Source: an uncultured Victivallales bacterium
GTDB lineage: Bacteria; Verrucomicrobiota; Lentisphaeria; Victivallales; UBA1829
Assembly (NCBI GenBank): GCA_944389445.1
Contig: CALXMJ010000168.1
Location: forward strand, 1 to 34,236
DNA length: 34,236 bases
Direction: 5' to 3'
The notes beneath the pieces were generated by a model, which was given only the letters and a program-made list of their open reading frames with translations, had not been told where the DNA came from and ran no database searches. The translations under genes and the position numbers were made by a program. Shown here one piece after another: positions 1 through 9,300 of the stretch; the stretch's first letter is position 1; each line of letters begins with the position of its first letter.

Positions 1-604
<604 letters not shown>

Positions 605-2767
605 TCATTTTGCCGAGGCCCAGTCGGGGCCGGCGCCGACCTCCGCGATCAGCGGGACGGCGAGGGATTGTACATGTTCCATCTCTTCCTTCAGGAGTTT
701 TCCGACGGTATCCGTCTCCTCCTGCGGGCATTCGATTACGAGTTCGTCATGAATCTGGAGGATCAGTTTTGAACGGAGATTCTCCCGTTTCAGCCGCCGG
801 AAGACATGGATCATTGCCAGTTTGATGAGGTCCGCCGAAGCTCCCTGGATCGGGGCGTTCAGCGCGACCCGTTCCCCGAACGCCCGGATGTTGTAGACCG
901 GCGATTGCAGTTCGGGCAGATAACGGCGGCGCCCCAGAATGGTGGAGACGAAGCCGTCCCGTTTCGCCTGTTCGACGATCGAATCCATGTAGCGACGGAC
1001 TCCGGCATAGCGCTGGAAATAGCGGTTCATGTATTCATCCGCCTCCTTGCGGGAGACTCCGATGTCTTCCGCAAGCGCGAAGCGGGAGATTCCGTAGACA
1101 ATGCCGAAGTTGACCGCTTTTGCTTTTCTGCGCATCTCGGGAGTCACCTGGTCCGGCGGCACATGAAATACCTGCGATGCCGTCACGGTATGGATATCTT
1201 CGCCGGAGCGGAAGGCTTCCTGCATGGCTTCATCGCCGGAGATGCAGGCGAGAATGCGCAGTTCGATCTGGGAATAGTCGGCGTCGATCAGCAGATGTCC
1301 GGGCGCGGCGACGAACATTTTCCGCAGTTCGGATCCCAGCTCGCTACGGACCGGGATGTTCTGGAGATTCGGTTCCGTCGAGCTCAAGCGTCCGGTGGCG
1401 GTGGTCATCATCTGGAAGGTCGTATGGATTCGGCCGTCCTCCGCGATTTCCGCGAGAAGCCCGTCGGCGTAGGTCGATTTCAGTTTGGAAAGCTGGCGGA
1501 ATTCGATCACATCCGCGACAACCGGATGACGGTTTTTCAGATTTTCCAGAACTTCGATATCGGTGGAATAACCGCTTTTCGTCTTTTTCCCGGAGGGCAG
1601 TTTCAGCTTTTCGAACAGAAGCTCTCCGAGCTGTTTCGGAGAATTGCGATTGAAGACCTCGCCCGCATGGTCGAACGCCTGTTTCTGAACGGCTTCCATC
1701 TTTTGCGCGAGCAGTTTCCCGAACGATTTCAGCATTTCCGGATCGACTCTTACTCCGGTATGTTCCATCTCGGCAAGAACCCGGCAGAGGGGAAATTCCA
1801 CTTCCGAATAAAGCCGCTCCATGCCGAAGCGTTTCAGCTCAGCGGTGAGTTTCGGCTGAAGAAGAGCAATCGCTTCCACCGAAGCGGCTTCTCCTCCCGG
1901 CGGTTCCATGGAGAGATAGTCGGGAACGATTTTTCCCAGAGGCCGGTTGCCATCCAGCGCATTGAGAAGATACGCGGCAAGAGCGGTATCGAAGACAAAG
2001 CCTTCCGCGGGCAGTCCGCGATCAAGAAGACGGCGCATGACGGGCTTCACATCGTGCGAGACTTTCCGGAGATCCCCGCTGAAAAATTCAGAGAGAAAGC
2101 GTTGGAATCTCTCTTTCCCGAAGGTTGCTTCCGCCGCAAGATGGATTCCGGAATCTGTTCTGATCCAGAGGTTTTCGAGTGTGGCATCGGCAGAAAACGG
2201 GACCGATTCCATTTTCCGGCAGAGATCCAGCAGTTCCGTGAGCTGTTCCTCGTTTTTTGTCTCAAGGACGGTCGGGACGGGAAACGGGGAAAGTTTCACT
2301 TCCGGAACCGTTTTTTTTTCGAATCCTCCGCGGCGAAGGCGTTTCAGCTGGAGTTTGGCGAGCGCGTCATAGACGGTGTGCATATCCTGTTCGATGCTCT
2401 TCCGCTCGGCTTCGGTTTTCCCGGACATGAATTCGGCGAGGGCTTCTGCGTATTTGTTTTTGTGCGCCTTGTTGAGTTCCTTCCAGGGGATTCCCCGGAA
2501 GAGATCGGCGATCCGCCTGTCGAGGGGGAGTTTTCCCTGAAGGAGAAGAACGGCAAGGATCGGATAGCCGGAATAGTTCTGCCATTTCGAGCCGTTGTCG
2601 TCGGAGGTGTAGGCGTCTCCATCCCATTGGACGGTATAGGTTTTTGTGCCGTCCGAGGAACGTACCTTTGCGGAATGTTCTCCCATGGCGACGCGGTCAT
2701 CGGCGACGGCGCTGTAGGCTTCGGGAATTTTTTCGATCGGCGGCAGTTTCCAGTTGTCGGTATCCAT
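605..2767 (-). CDS. polA: DNA polymerase I (family A), polymerase-only form without 5'-nuclease domain
   Basis: Family A DNA polymerase for gap filling and repair, 720 residues against about 900 for a usual PolA. The palm motifs are intact: motif A DYSQIELR (497-504, metal ligand D497), motif B RRKAKAVNFGIVYG (546-559) and motif C QIHDEL (671-676, D674). Residues about 160-320 align in order with the 3'-5' exonuclease domain, but the metal ligands look lost: DxE is SADAT (192-196), the second motif is SHDVKPV, and the last acidic motif is SVEAIALL. Proofreading is therefore probably dead. The usual 290-residue 5'-3' nuclease is absent. Residues 1-155 form a different, unrecognised region. The ATG at 2767 has a good GGGAGAG ribosome site. 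It is followed at 18 bp by ligA. The polymerase identity is sure; the N-terminus is not understood. Confidence 0.95.
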   Translation of the reverse strand: MDTDNWKLPPIEKIPEAYSAVADDRVAMGEHSAKVRSSDGTKTYTVQWDGDAYTSDDNGSKWQNYSGYPILAVLLLQGKLPLDRRIADLFRGIPWKELNKAHKNKYAEALAEFMSGKTEAERKSIEQDMHTVYDALAKLQLKRLRRGGFEKKTVPEVKLSPFPVPTVLETKNEEQLTELLDLCRKMESVPFSADATLENLWIRTDSGIHLAAEATFGKERFQRFLSEFFSGDLRKVSHDVKPVMRRLLDRGLPAEGFVFDTALAAYLLNALDGNRPLGKIVPDYLSMEPPGGEAASVEAIALLQPKLTAELKRFGMERLYSEVEFPLCRVLAEMEHTGVRVDPEMLKSFGKLLAQKMEAVQKQAFDHAGEVFNRNSPKQLGELLFEKLKLPSGKKTKSGYSTDIEVLENLKNRHPVVADVIEFRQLSKLKSTYADGLLAEIAEDGRIHTTFQMMTTATGRLSSTEPNLQNIPVRSELGSELRKMFVAAPGHLLIDADYSQIELRILACISGDEAMQEAFRSGEDIHTVTASQVFHVPPDQVTPEMRRKAKAVNFGIVYGISRFALAEDIGVSRKEADEYMNRYFQRYAGVRRYMDSIVEQAKRDGFVSTILGRRRYLPELQSPVYNIRAFGERVALNAPIQGASADLIKLAMIHVFRRLKRENLRSKLILQIHDELVIECPQEETDTVGKLLKEEMEHVQSLAVPLIAEVGAGPDWASAK

Positions 2768-2789
2768 GCATCTCTCCCTGTTTTTTTCT

Positions 2790-2817
2790 ATAATATGCGT
2801 CCGGGAGGAAAAATCAA
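2790..2817 (-). promoter_or_regulatory. sigma70-type promoter for polA-ligA
   Basis: On the minus strand, TTGATT (2812-2817) lies 16 bp upstream of TATTAT (2790-2795). Transcription would start near 2783, leaving a leader of about 16 nt that holds the ribosome site of polA. The spacing and position fit well, but this is by eye only. Confidence 0.5.
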
Positions 2818-2891
2818 GCGGTTCTTTGGTCTACGAAGTTCATTTTCTATAAAATTTTGATTGTTTTCTGCATATCAAAAAAGAAATTCCA

Positions 2892-2900
2892 TGCTATAAT
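2892..2900 (+). promoter_or_regulatory. extended -10 promoter for the ThuA-like gene
   Basis: A perfect extended -10 element, TG-C-TATAAT, sits 69 bp before the start codon. No good -35 hexamer is found at 16-18 bp, as expected for extended -10 promoters. It diverges from the polA promoter 75 bp away. Confidence 0.5.
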
Positions 2901-2968
2901 TCAGAAAAGGAAACGGAAAGATTCCGTATTCCGCATTCATTCAAACGGCTTTTAGAGGAGAAATCCAA

Positions 2969-3736
2969 ATGTCAAAGATCCGTGTTACTGTCTGGAACGA
3001 GTTCCGTCATGAGAGAAACAACGAGGGCGTCCGGAAGATTTATCCCGAAGGCCTGCACAAGGCAATCGGCGCGGGGATCGCCTGCGACGACTTCGAAATC
3101 CGCTATGCCACACTCGACGAGCCCGATCACGGGCTGACCGACGAGGTGCTCGATTCCACCGATGTCCTGATCTGGTGGGGACACGCCGCCCATGCGGAAG
3201 TGAAGGACGAGATCGTTGCCAAAGTGCAGCAGCATGTCTGGGACGGCATGGGATTGATCTGTCTCCACTCTTCGCACATGTCGAAAATCTTCCGCTTGCT
3301 GAACGGCACCAGCGGGAAGCTCCATTGGCGCGAGGTCGGGGAACGGGAACGGATCTGGTGTGTGAATCCCGCTCATCCGATTGCCGCAGGCATTCCGGAA
3401 ACATTTGTACTGGAACATGAGGAAATGTACGGCGAACCGTTCTGCATCGCCTGGGATGCTCAGCCGGTGTTCATCTCCTGGTTCGAAGGAGGCGAGGTCT
3501 TCCGCAGCGGAGTCACGTTCCAGCGCGGAAACGGCAGAATTTTCTATTTCCGTCCCGGTCATGAAGCCTATCGGACCTTCTACAATGAAACGGTTCTGCG
3601 CGTGATTTCCAACGGCGTCCGCTGGGCCGCGCCGACTCTGCGCGCTCCGTATCCGAAAACGCATCGCGAAGGATCCTATGAACCCATTTCCGACAAAGGT
3701 GTGGATTTCCCGAAAGCAGGAATCATTCTGAACTGA
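2969..3736 (+). CDS. ThuA-like domain protein
   Basis: Predicted cytoplasmic protein of 255 residues with the ThuA (trehalose utilisation) glutamine-amidotransferase-like fold. Signs of the family are the early [10 protein letters not shown] strand, [11 protein letters not shown] (about residues 66-76), the [14 protein letters not shown] turn (93-106), HPIAAGIPE and the [11 protein letters not shown] block near 190-200. ThuA itself is linked to 3-keto-disaccharide handling in rhizobia; for this copy the substrate is unknown. AGAGGAG precedes the ATG at a normal distance. No signal peptide is seen. It is followed by a strong hairpin and then a phosphoesterase gene on the same strand. The family assignment is strong, the function is only general. 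Confidence 0.88.
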   Translation: MSKIRVTVWNEFRHERNNEGVRKIYPEGLHKAIGAGIACDDFEIRYATLDEPDHGLTDEVLDSTDVLIWWGHAAHAEVKDEIVAKVQQHVWDGMGLICLHSSHMSKIFRLLNGTSGKLHWREVGERERIWCVNPAHPIAAGIPETFVLEHEEMYGEPFCIAWDAQPVFISWFEGGEVFRSGVTFQRGNGRIFYFRPGHEAYRTFYNETVLRVISNGVRWAAPTLRAPYPKTHREGSYEPISDKGVDFPKAGIILN

Positions 3737-3767
3737 TTTTCCGACAGCTGCACCTTCCTGAAAAAGC

Positions 3768-3810
3768 AATACGTTCGTGATGTTCCGGAGAGGAATGTCA
3801 CGAACGTATT
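3768..3810 (+). terminator. strong 19-bp hairpin after the ThuA-like gene
   Basis: Left arm 3768-3786 and right arm 3792-3810 pair along 19 positions, of which 17 are Watson-Crick and two are G-U, around a GGAGA loop. It begins 31 bp after the stop codon. No U-run follows on the plus strand; a short T5 stretch follows on the minus strand. It may end the upstream transcript, protect a 3' end, or act as an operator. The remainder of the gap up to 4035 shows no gene; a weak promoter for the next gene may be there. Confidence 0.5.
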
Positions 3811-4035
3811 CTGCTGTTTACGGAATCCGTTTTTCAAGAGTTCCCGGTTCTGTTCCGGAAAAACAGAGAAAGCAAATTTGAAAATACGGAAAAGACGTTT
3901 ACATTGTTTCAATCCGTTACTCTGCCGGAAGGACGGAAAGACAAGAGGTTCTGCGGGAGTCGGTGACATCTTCTCCGGGAAGTTTTGAGCGGTCGTTTCC
4001 GTTCCCGGTTCATGGTTTGGAAAGGAGTGTTTTTC

Positions 4036-4971
4036 ATGAAAACCGTTCGTTTCAGCGTTTTTTCGGATCTGCATTACCGCGACGGAAACTGGAATCAGGC
4101 GTCGGAACGTCTTGACGCGATTCAGAAACGGGCGGTGGAGAACAAGGTCGATTTCATCATCCACTGCGGAGATTTCTGTCACAATGTTGTGACCGGGAAA
4201 GAGATCATTGACCGCTACAACCGGTTTTCCATTCCCTCGTATCATACTGTCGGCAACCACGATTTTGAACAGACGGACGGGCTGGAGATTGTCTGCCGGG
4301 CATTCGGCATGAAAAACAGCTATTACAGCTTTGATGTGAATTCCTTCCGGATCATCTCCCTTGATACGAATTTTTACCGTTCCGCCGACGGCACCCCTCT
4401 TCACTATGCGTCCGGAGATTCCTGGGCGAAGTGTCATCAGGAGGAGCTTTATGTTCCGCCCGCAGAACTTGAATTCCTGCGGGATTCCATTGAGACGGCG
4501 AACGGGCCGTGCCTTCTCTTTTCCCACGGGAGTTTTGCCCGTCCGGACGGCGTAGCCAATTCCGAAGAAGTCCGGAGCATTCTGCGCGATTCCCGGCGTC
4601 GGACCGGACGGCCCCTGATGTGCATCAACGGGCATCACCATCGCAACAACCTCCGGATTCTGGACAATATTGCATTCTTTGAATTGAATTCAACGACTTC
4701 GGACTGGATCCCTCATCCGCATCATTCCTATCCGCCGGAACTTATGGCGAAATACGAGAATTCCGATCATGAACTGCTGTTCACCGATCCCGTTCATGCG
4801 ATTGTGACGGTAACGGATGAGGGCGAAATCCGTATTGATGGGATGCAGAGTTCCATGTATATGGGAGTCACGAGGGAAATGACGGGCAATTCCGTTTTCG
4901 ATCGAGCCGGATTGCCCTGTGATCCCTCCGTTCTGTCCGCGCATTTTCAGCTTTTCCGGGATTCTTTCTGA
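4036..4971 (+). CDS. calcineurin-like metallophosphoesterase
   Basis: Predicted two-metal phosphoesterase of 311 residues. The full ligand series is present: SDLHYRDGN (D11, H13), CGDFCHN (D46), VGNHDFE (N74, H75, D76), LLFSHGSFA and INGHHHRNN near residue 200. This is the arrangement of the class III cyclic nucleotide phosphodiesterase and related groups, but the substrate cannot be read from the sequence. The ATG at 4036 is chosen because AAAGGAG lies 8 bases before it and the conserved fold starts at once; an in-frame ATG at 3985 would add 17 unconserved residues. No signal peptide is seen, so it is probably cytoplasmic. It ends 36 bp from the convergent regulator gene. Confidence 0.9.
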   Translation: MKTVRFSVFSDLHYRDGNWNQASERLDAIQKRAVENKVDFIIHCGDFCHNVVTGKEIIDRYNRFSIPSYHTVGNHDFEQTDGLEIVCRAFGMKNSYYSFDVNSFRIISLDTNFYRSADGTPLHYASGDSWAKCHQEELYVPPAELEFLRDSIETANGPCLLFSHGSFARPDGVANSEEVRSILRDSRRRTGRPLMCINGHHHRNNLRILDNIAFFELNSTTSDWIPHPHHSYPPELMAKYENSDHELLFTDPVHAIVTVTDEGEIRIDGMQSSMYMGVTREMTGNSVFDRAGLPCDPSVLSAHFQLFRDSF

Positions 4972-5007
4972 AGAGGGATTTTCTCATGGGAAGCGCATGT
5001 CGCGTGT

Positions 5008-6045
5008 TCAGGAGACACGTGGCGGCGCGGTGGTGGCACCATGCAGAAATTCCACACCGAACACCTCATGGACCGGTTCGGCGGTTCTTTTTTCCAGGAT
5101 GGAAATCAGGAGTTCTGCCGCGTAGAAGCCGATCCGGTGAGGATGTTCGTCCACGGTGGTCAGCCGGATCAGACGCTGGACTTCGGGGAATCCGCTGAAT
5201 CCGGTCAGCGAAATATCTTCAGGGACGCGGAGTCCCATCTCTTTCAGACTCCAGTAGAATTCAAAGGCGACGTTGTCGCCGTCGCATGCAATCGCCGTTG
5301 CTTCGGGAAACCGTTTCAGCAGACGGCGGAGAAATTCAGACGGCAGAAGCCCGGAACGGAAATAGGATTCCTTCGCCAGAAGAGGAAGGGAATGCCGGTC
5401 CAGCTCATCCCGGAACCCGTCAAATCTGCGGGATAGTATGTTCGAAAGCTGTGCGATATAGAGAATTTTGCGATGGCCGAGCTCGTACAGGTGGGATGCC
5501 AGCATTTGGCCGCCGAGATAATCGTCGTGCATCAGCTGGTTGAGTTCACCGGGAACGACCGGAATCCGGTTTTTGTCGATCCAGAGCATCGGGATTTCCG
5601 ATTCCGGCTGATGAAAGAAATTGGCGATGATCGCGCCGTCCGCTCCTCCCATTTTCAGAAATTGTCCTGTTTCTCCGGGATCGCTGTTGACCAGGGAATA
5701 GTACAGCAGCGTGTTGTAACCGTAAGAGGCTGCTCCCTCCTGAATGCCGCAGAGAAGCGAGGAATAATACGAACTTTCCACTCCGCCCATGAAAACGGCG
5801 ATCGACCCTTTGAAGCGGGATACGTTCGGTTTTACCACGGTTCCGCCTCCCCGTGCGCGCCGCTCCAGATAACCGCGCACAACCAGTTCCTCCACGGCCG
5901 CGTTTGCCGTCATTTTGTTGACATGGAAGCGTTCTGCCAGATCGTATTCGGAAGGAATCCGTTTCCCCTCCTGGAGAACATTGCCGCGGATCTGCTCCAG
6001 AAGCCAGTCCGTGATTTTTTGTCGTTTTCCGCCTGATGCGTCCAT
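5008..6045 (-). CDS. GntR-type HTH / LacI-type sugar-binding transcriptional regulator (AraR-like chimera)
   Basis: Transcription factor of 345 residues. Residues 7-73 are a GntR-family winged helix (ITDWLLEQIR, RIPSEYDLAERFHVNK, AAVEELVVRGYLERR). Residues 80-345 are a periplasmic-binding-protein-like LacI/GalR effector domain (GSIAVFMGG, GADGAIIANFF, HDDYLGGQMLASHLYELGHRKILYI, ITLTGFSG-like ISLTGFSGFPEVQRL). This architecture is that of AraR, where sugar binding releases DNA. It is transcribed away from the large glycosidase gene at 6371, so that operon is the likely target. Its own promoter lies at 6080-6107. The effector sugar is unknown. Confidence 0.92.
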   Translation of the reverse strand: MDASGGKRQKITDWLLEQIRGNVLQEGKRIPSEYDLAERFHVNKMTANAAVEELVVRGYLERRARGGGTVVKPNVSRFKGSIAVFMGGVESSYYSSLLCGIQEGAASYGYNTLLYYSLVNSDPGETGQFLKMGGADGAIIANFFHQPESEIPMLWIDKNRIPVVPGELNQLMHDDYLGGQMLASHLYELGHRKILYIAQLSNILSRRFDGFRDELDRHSLPLLAKESYFRSGLLPSEFLRRLLKRFPEATAIACDGDNVAFEFYWSLKEMGLRVPEDISLTGFSGFPEVQRLIRLTTVDEHPHRIGFYAAELLISILEKRTAEPVHEVFGVEFLHGATTAPPRVS

Positions 6046-6079
6046 AAAAAATTCAATCTCCGATGTGTTGTTTTTTTAT

Positions 6080-6107
6080 ACTATAACGCGGGGAAATGAT
6101 TTTGCAA
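6080..6107 (-). promoter_or_regulatory. sigma70-type promoter for the GntR/LacI regulator gene
   Basis: On the minus strand, TTGCAA (6102-6107) and TATAGT (6080-6085) are separated by 16 bp. It lies 35 bp before the start codon and about 60 bp from the divergent promoter, so the two could share operators. Confidence 0.5.
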
Positions 6108-6165
6108 TCCCTGTTTTTGAAAAATTAGATCAGTCAAGATTTATTCTTTTTTCTTTGTTTTAGTG

Positions 6166-6194
6166 TTGACAAACGGTCGTGGTTGTTGTATAAT
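6166..6194 (+). promoter_or_regulatory. consensus sigma70 promoter of the 6371 operon with imperfect palindrome in the spacer
   Basis: TTGACA (6166-6171) and TATAAT (6189-6194) both match the consensus fully and are separated by exactly 17 bp. The spacer and its edges contain ACAAAC-N6-GTTGT-like symmetry (6169-6186, 5 of 9 pairs), a plausible operator for the divergent regulator. Transcription would start near 6201, leaving a leader of about 170 nt. The rest of the intergenic stretch 6046-6370 holds only the divergent promoter and a possible 28-codon reading frame. Confidence 0.75.
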
Positions 6195-6211
6195 CTTATA
6201 AAGAGCAAAAT

Positions 6212-6298
6212 ATGACCCGGTTAAAAAAGAGACGGATTGCCGATCCGGACGGAGACTCCTCCGGGAATGACGGCATGCAGAAAATGCGTCCGATTTAA
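6212..6298 (+). CDS. possible 28-codon leader reading frame
   Basis: A short frame begins with ATG about 11 bases after the predicted transcription start and ends with TAA at 6298, in the leader of the large glycosidase gene. It encodes a basic start (MTRLKKRR) and then an Asp/Gly/Ser-rich tail. The ribosome site is weak (AAGAG), and no repeated regulatory codons are seen. It may be a chance frame. Confidence 0.2.
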   Translation: MTRLKKRRIADPDGDSSGNDGMQKMRPI

Positions 6299-6370
6299 AA
6301 ATCAAACAAAACAGCAGCGCGGATTGTTCCGTAATCGGAGATCCGGTGCGAAGAGACAGGGAGAACAGGG

Positions 6371-9300
6371 ATGAAAAACGGATTGAAATGGTTTTGCAGA
6401 GCGGTGGTGCTGCTTTGCCTGACCTGTTCGGGAAATGAGTCGCTGAAGGCTCCTTCCTGGATGAAAATCATGCCGAACGGAACGTTCCAGATCGACGACA
6501 TCCGTGCGGCGATCGGCGTCAACGACGGACGCCGCGGCGCCAGCGAAACCGCCGCCAACAGCAAATTTGAAAAATCACCCGCCACGATTGAACTGGACAG
6601 CCGAATCTGGCAGACCCGTTTCCGTCCCTTTTCTCCGGGGCCGTTCTGCACTCTTCAGAAAAAACTGACCGTGTTTTCCGATACGGAGCTCAACTGGCGC
6701 TACACGTTTCTGGGGGCGGAAAAAAGCGGCATCCGGGGTGTCGGACTGGATTTGACCATGCCGGCTGCGGAACGCGAATTTATCGTTGACGGCAAGAAAG
6801 TTGCGGTCCCGGCAAAATTCTCCCGCGTGGTCCTTTACAACGGAAGCTGCCGCATCCTGAGAATTCCGGTCGCGGGGTCCGACGTCGAATTCTCCGGCGA
6901 TTTCAAGCTGACCATTTCCGATCTCCGGAAGTGGGGCAGCGGAACGATTATCCTGACTTTCCAGATGAAGGAAGTGGAACGTCCCTGGAAAAAAGCCTCT
7001 TTTGAATTTGATATCCGTTATCGCGGCGTTCGCATTTCCCGCGAGGCGTTTCAGGCGGCCGGACTCAAATTCACACCTGTCCCCCTTGCCTCCTCCGTCA
7101 ACAATACCACCTGGGACGATGTCGCTGACGACGGCAAGTGCGGCTGGACCGACAAGGGCCCCCAGGATGATCTCCGTCTTTTCCGCTGCAAAGGCCGCAC
7201 GGTTCTGAACGGGATCCCGTTCGACATTGCCGATCCTGCGAAAAGCCGCGGGAAAAATATTGTAAGCGTTGCCCATCGGAATCTGGGGCTGAATCTTCCC
7301 GACTCCATCGAACTTCCGATGAACGGAATCAAGGCGGGAGGCCTCTATTTCCTCCATGCCGCGGCGCTGGCGAATACGGCACCGGGAAGTTATGTGGTCC
7401 GGTACGCGGATGGTTCAGCGGAAACGATTCCTCTTCGCAATTTCGACAATATTTTCAACTGGTGGAGCGTTGGGACAAGTTCCTCCTCCGCCATCGGCTG
7501 GATTCCCGATCCGGCGGGCGACAGCAGAAAAGGCCTCGGGCTTTATCCGTGGAGAAATCCGCATCCGGAGAAACCGATCGCTTCCGTGACGATGAAAGTG
7601 GCTCCCGAGGCGAAAAAATGCATGCTGATGCTTGCCGGAATTACTGCGGTCGACCGTGCTCCGGTCATCCCTGCGGAGGAAGCTGCGTCGACGGTCAGCG
7701 ATGCCGGCTGGATTCCATATTCTCCCGTCGATGGAAAAGCGCTGGAGAACAGTATTCTTGACGTTGCGGACATGGTCCCGGCTCCCGCGGGAAAATTTGG
7801 ATTCGTCCGTGTGGATGGCGACCGCTTCCGTTTCGAAAACGGGCGTGAGGCGCGGTTCATGGGGATGTGCGTCCTCGGCTTTTTTCAGTGCGACAAAGCA
7901 TATACCTCCAAAGTCCTGCGCAGACTGCGCGGAATGGGCGTGAACATTGTCCGGGTTGGCGTCGGAGGGGATGAGAACGGCGGAATCTTCAAGGCGGGCG
8001 GACGCATGGAGTTTGATCCGCAGCGTCTTGACCGCTATTTCTTCTATCTTGCCGAACTGAAGAAAAACGGCATTTACATCCAGTTCGATCTTCTGCCGTC
8101 GCGGGGCGTGAAGAAGTTTGAGAATCCCGAGCTGGAAGGGGTCCGCTGGTATCCCAACGTGTTTGTCATGCCGCAGATCCGCAATCGTCAGAAGGAACTG
8201 ATTACCAAACTTCTGACGACCGTGAATCCCTACACCGGACTGCCGCTTGCGAAGGATCCCGCGCTGGCAATGCTGATGGTGGTCAATGAGACATCGCTTC
8301 TTGATCAGCCGGTCCGCGACAAACTGACTCATCCGCTGGTCAAGGCGGAGCTGAAGAAGAAGTTCAACCGTTTCCTGATGGAAAAATACAGAAACCGGGA
8401 AACGCTGAAAAAGGTTTGGAAAGGATCGCTTGCCGATTCCGAGGACCCCGGAGCGGGAACGGTTGCCATTCCGATGGATTACAACCGTCACCGTTACTCT
8501 GTTGAGCGGGAAACCGACTGCCGGGCGTTTATGGCGGCGCTGCAGAGCGAGTATTTTACGGAGATCCGGGACCATGTGCGTTCGCTGGGATGCGTCGCGC
8601 CCATTACCGGAAGCAATCACTGGACAACCGATCCGCTGGATTTTTACTCGAATGCCGCGTCGACTGATTTCATCGACCGCCATGCGTACTGGGCGCATCC
8701 CGCCGTGGACAACGGATGGGGAATTGAGCAGATTCTCTTCAATCCCAATTCCTCGCTCAAGTCCGGAACGGGCGGTTTGCTGGAGCAGATCGTCGCCCGC
8801 CGCGTTGCAGGGAAACCGTTCACGCTGACGGAGTGGAACGTGGCTTCTCCGAACGAGTTCCGCGCCGATGCGCAGCTCTACATGCCTGCCTATGCCTCCA
8901 TGCACGGCTGGAATCTTTTCCAGTTCCTCTTTAATATGAACCGCGCTCTCTCGGAGCCGAAACGCATCGGAAGCGCTTTCGATCTGGAACGCGATGTGCT
9001 TCAGCTTGCCATGTGGCCTGCTACTGCGGTTATGTTCCATCGGCAGGATATTCGCAAAAGCGAACCGGTCTTCCGCGAGAAGATGACATTTGCCGAAGCG
9101 GCGAATCCGCGTGGAAAACGGTTCGAGGCGGGAAAATTGGCGCGGACAGGTCTTTGTACCGGAACCGGAATCAGTTTCTCCGATGATCCCGACGGGAAAA
9201 GTTCTTCGGCCCGGATTCCTTCCGAAGATAAAAAGTCGTTCGCTTCCGACACAGGCGAGCTGTTCTGGGAAACGAGAGGGCTTTTCCGGATTGATACGCC

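Noticed and set aside
806-2860. Long open frame on the plus strand opposite polA
   Set aside because: It lies exactly opposite a gene with intact polymerase motifs. Its protein is rich in Phe, Arg and Gly without domain pattern, as expected from reading the reverse of a GC-rich coding strand.
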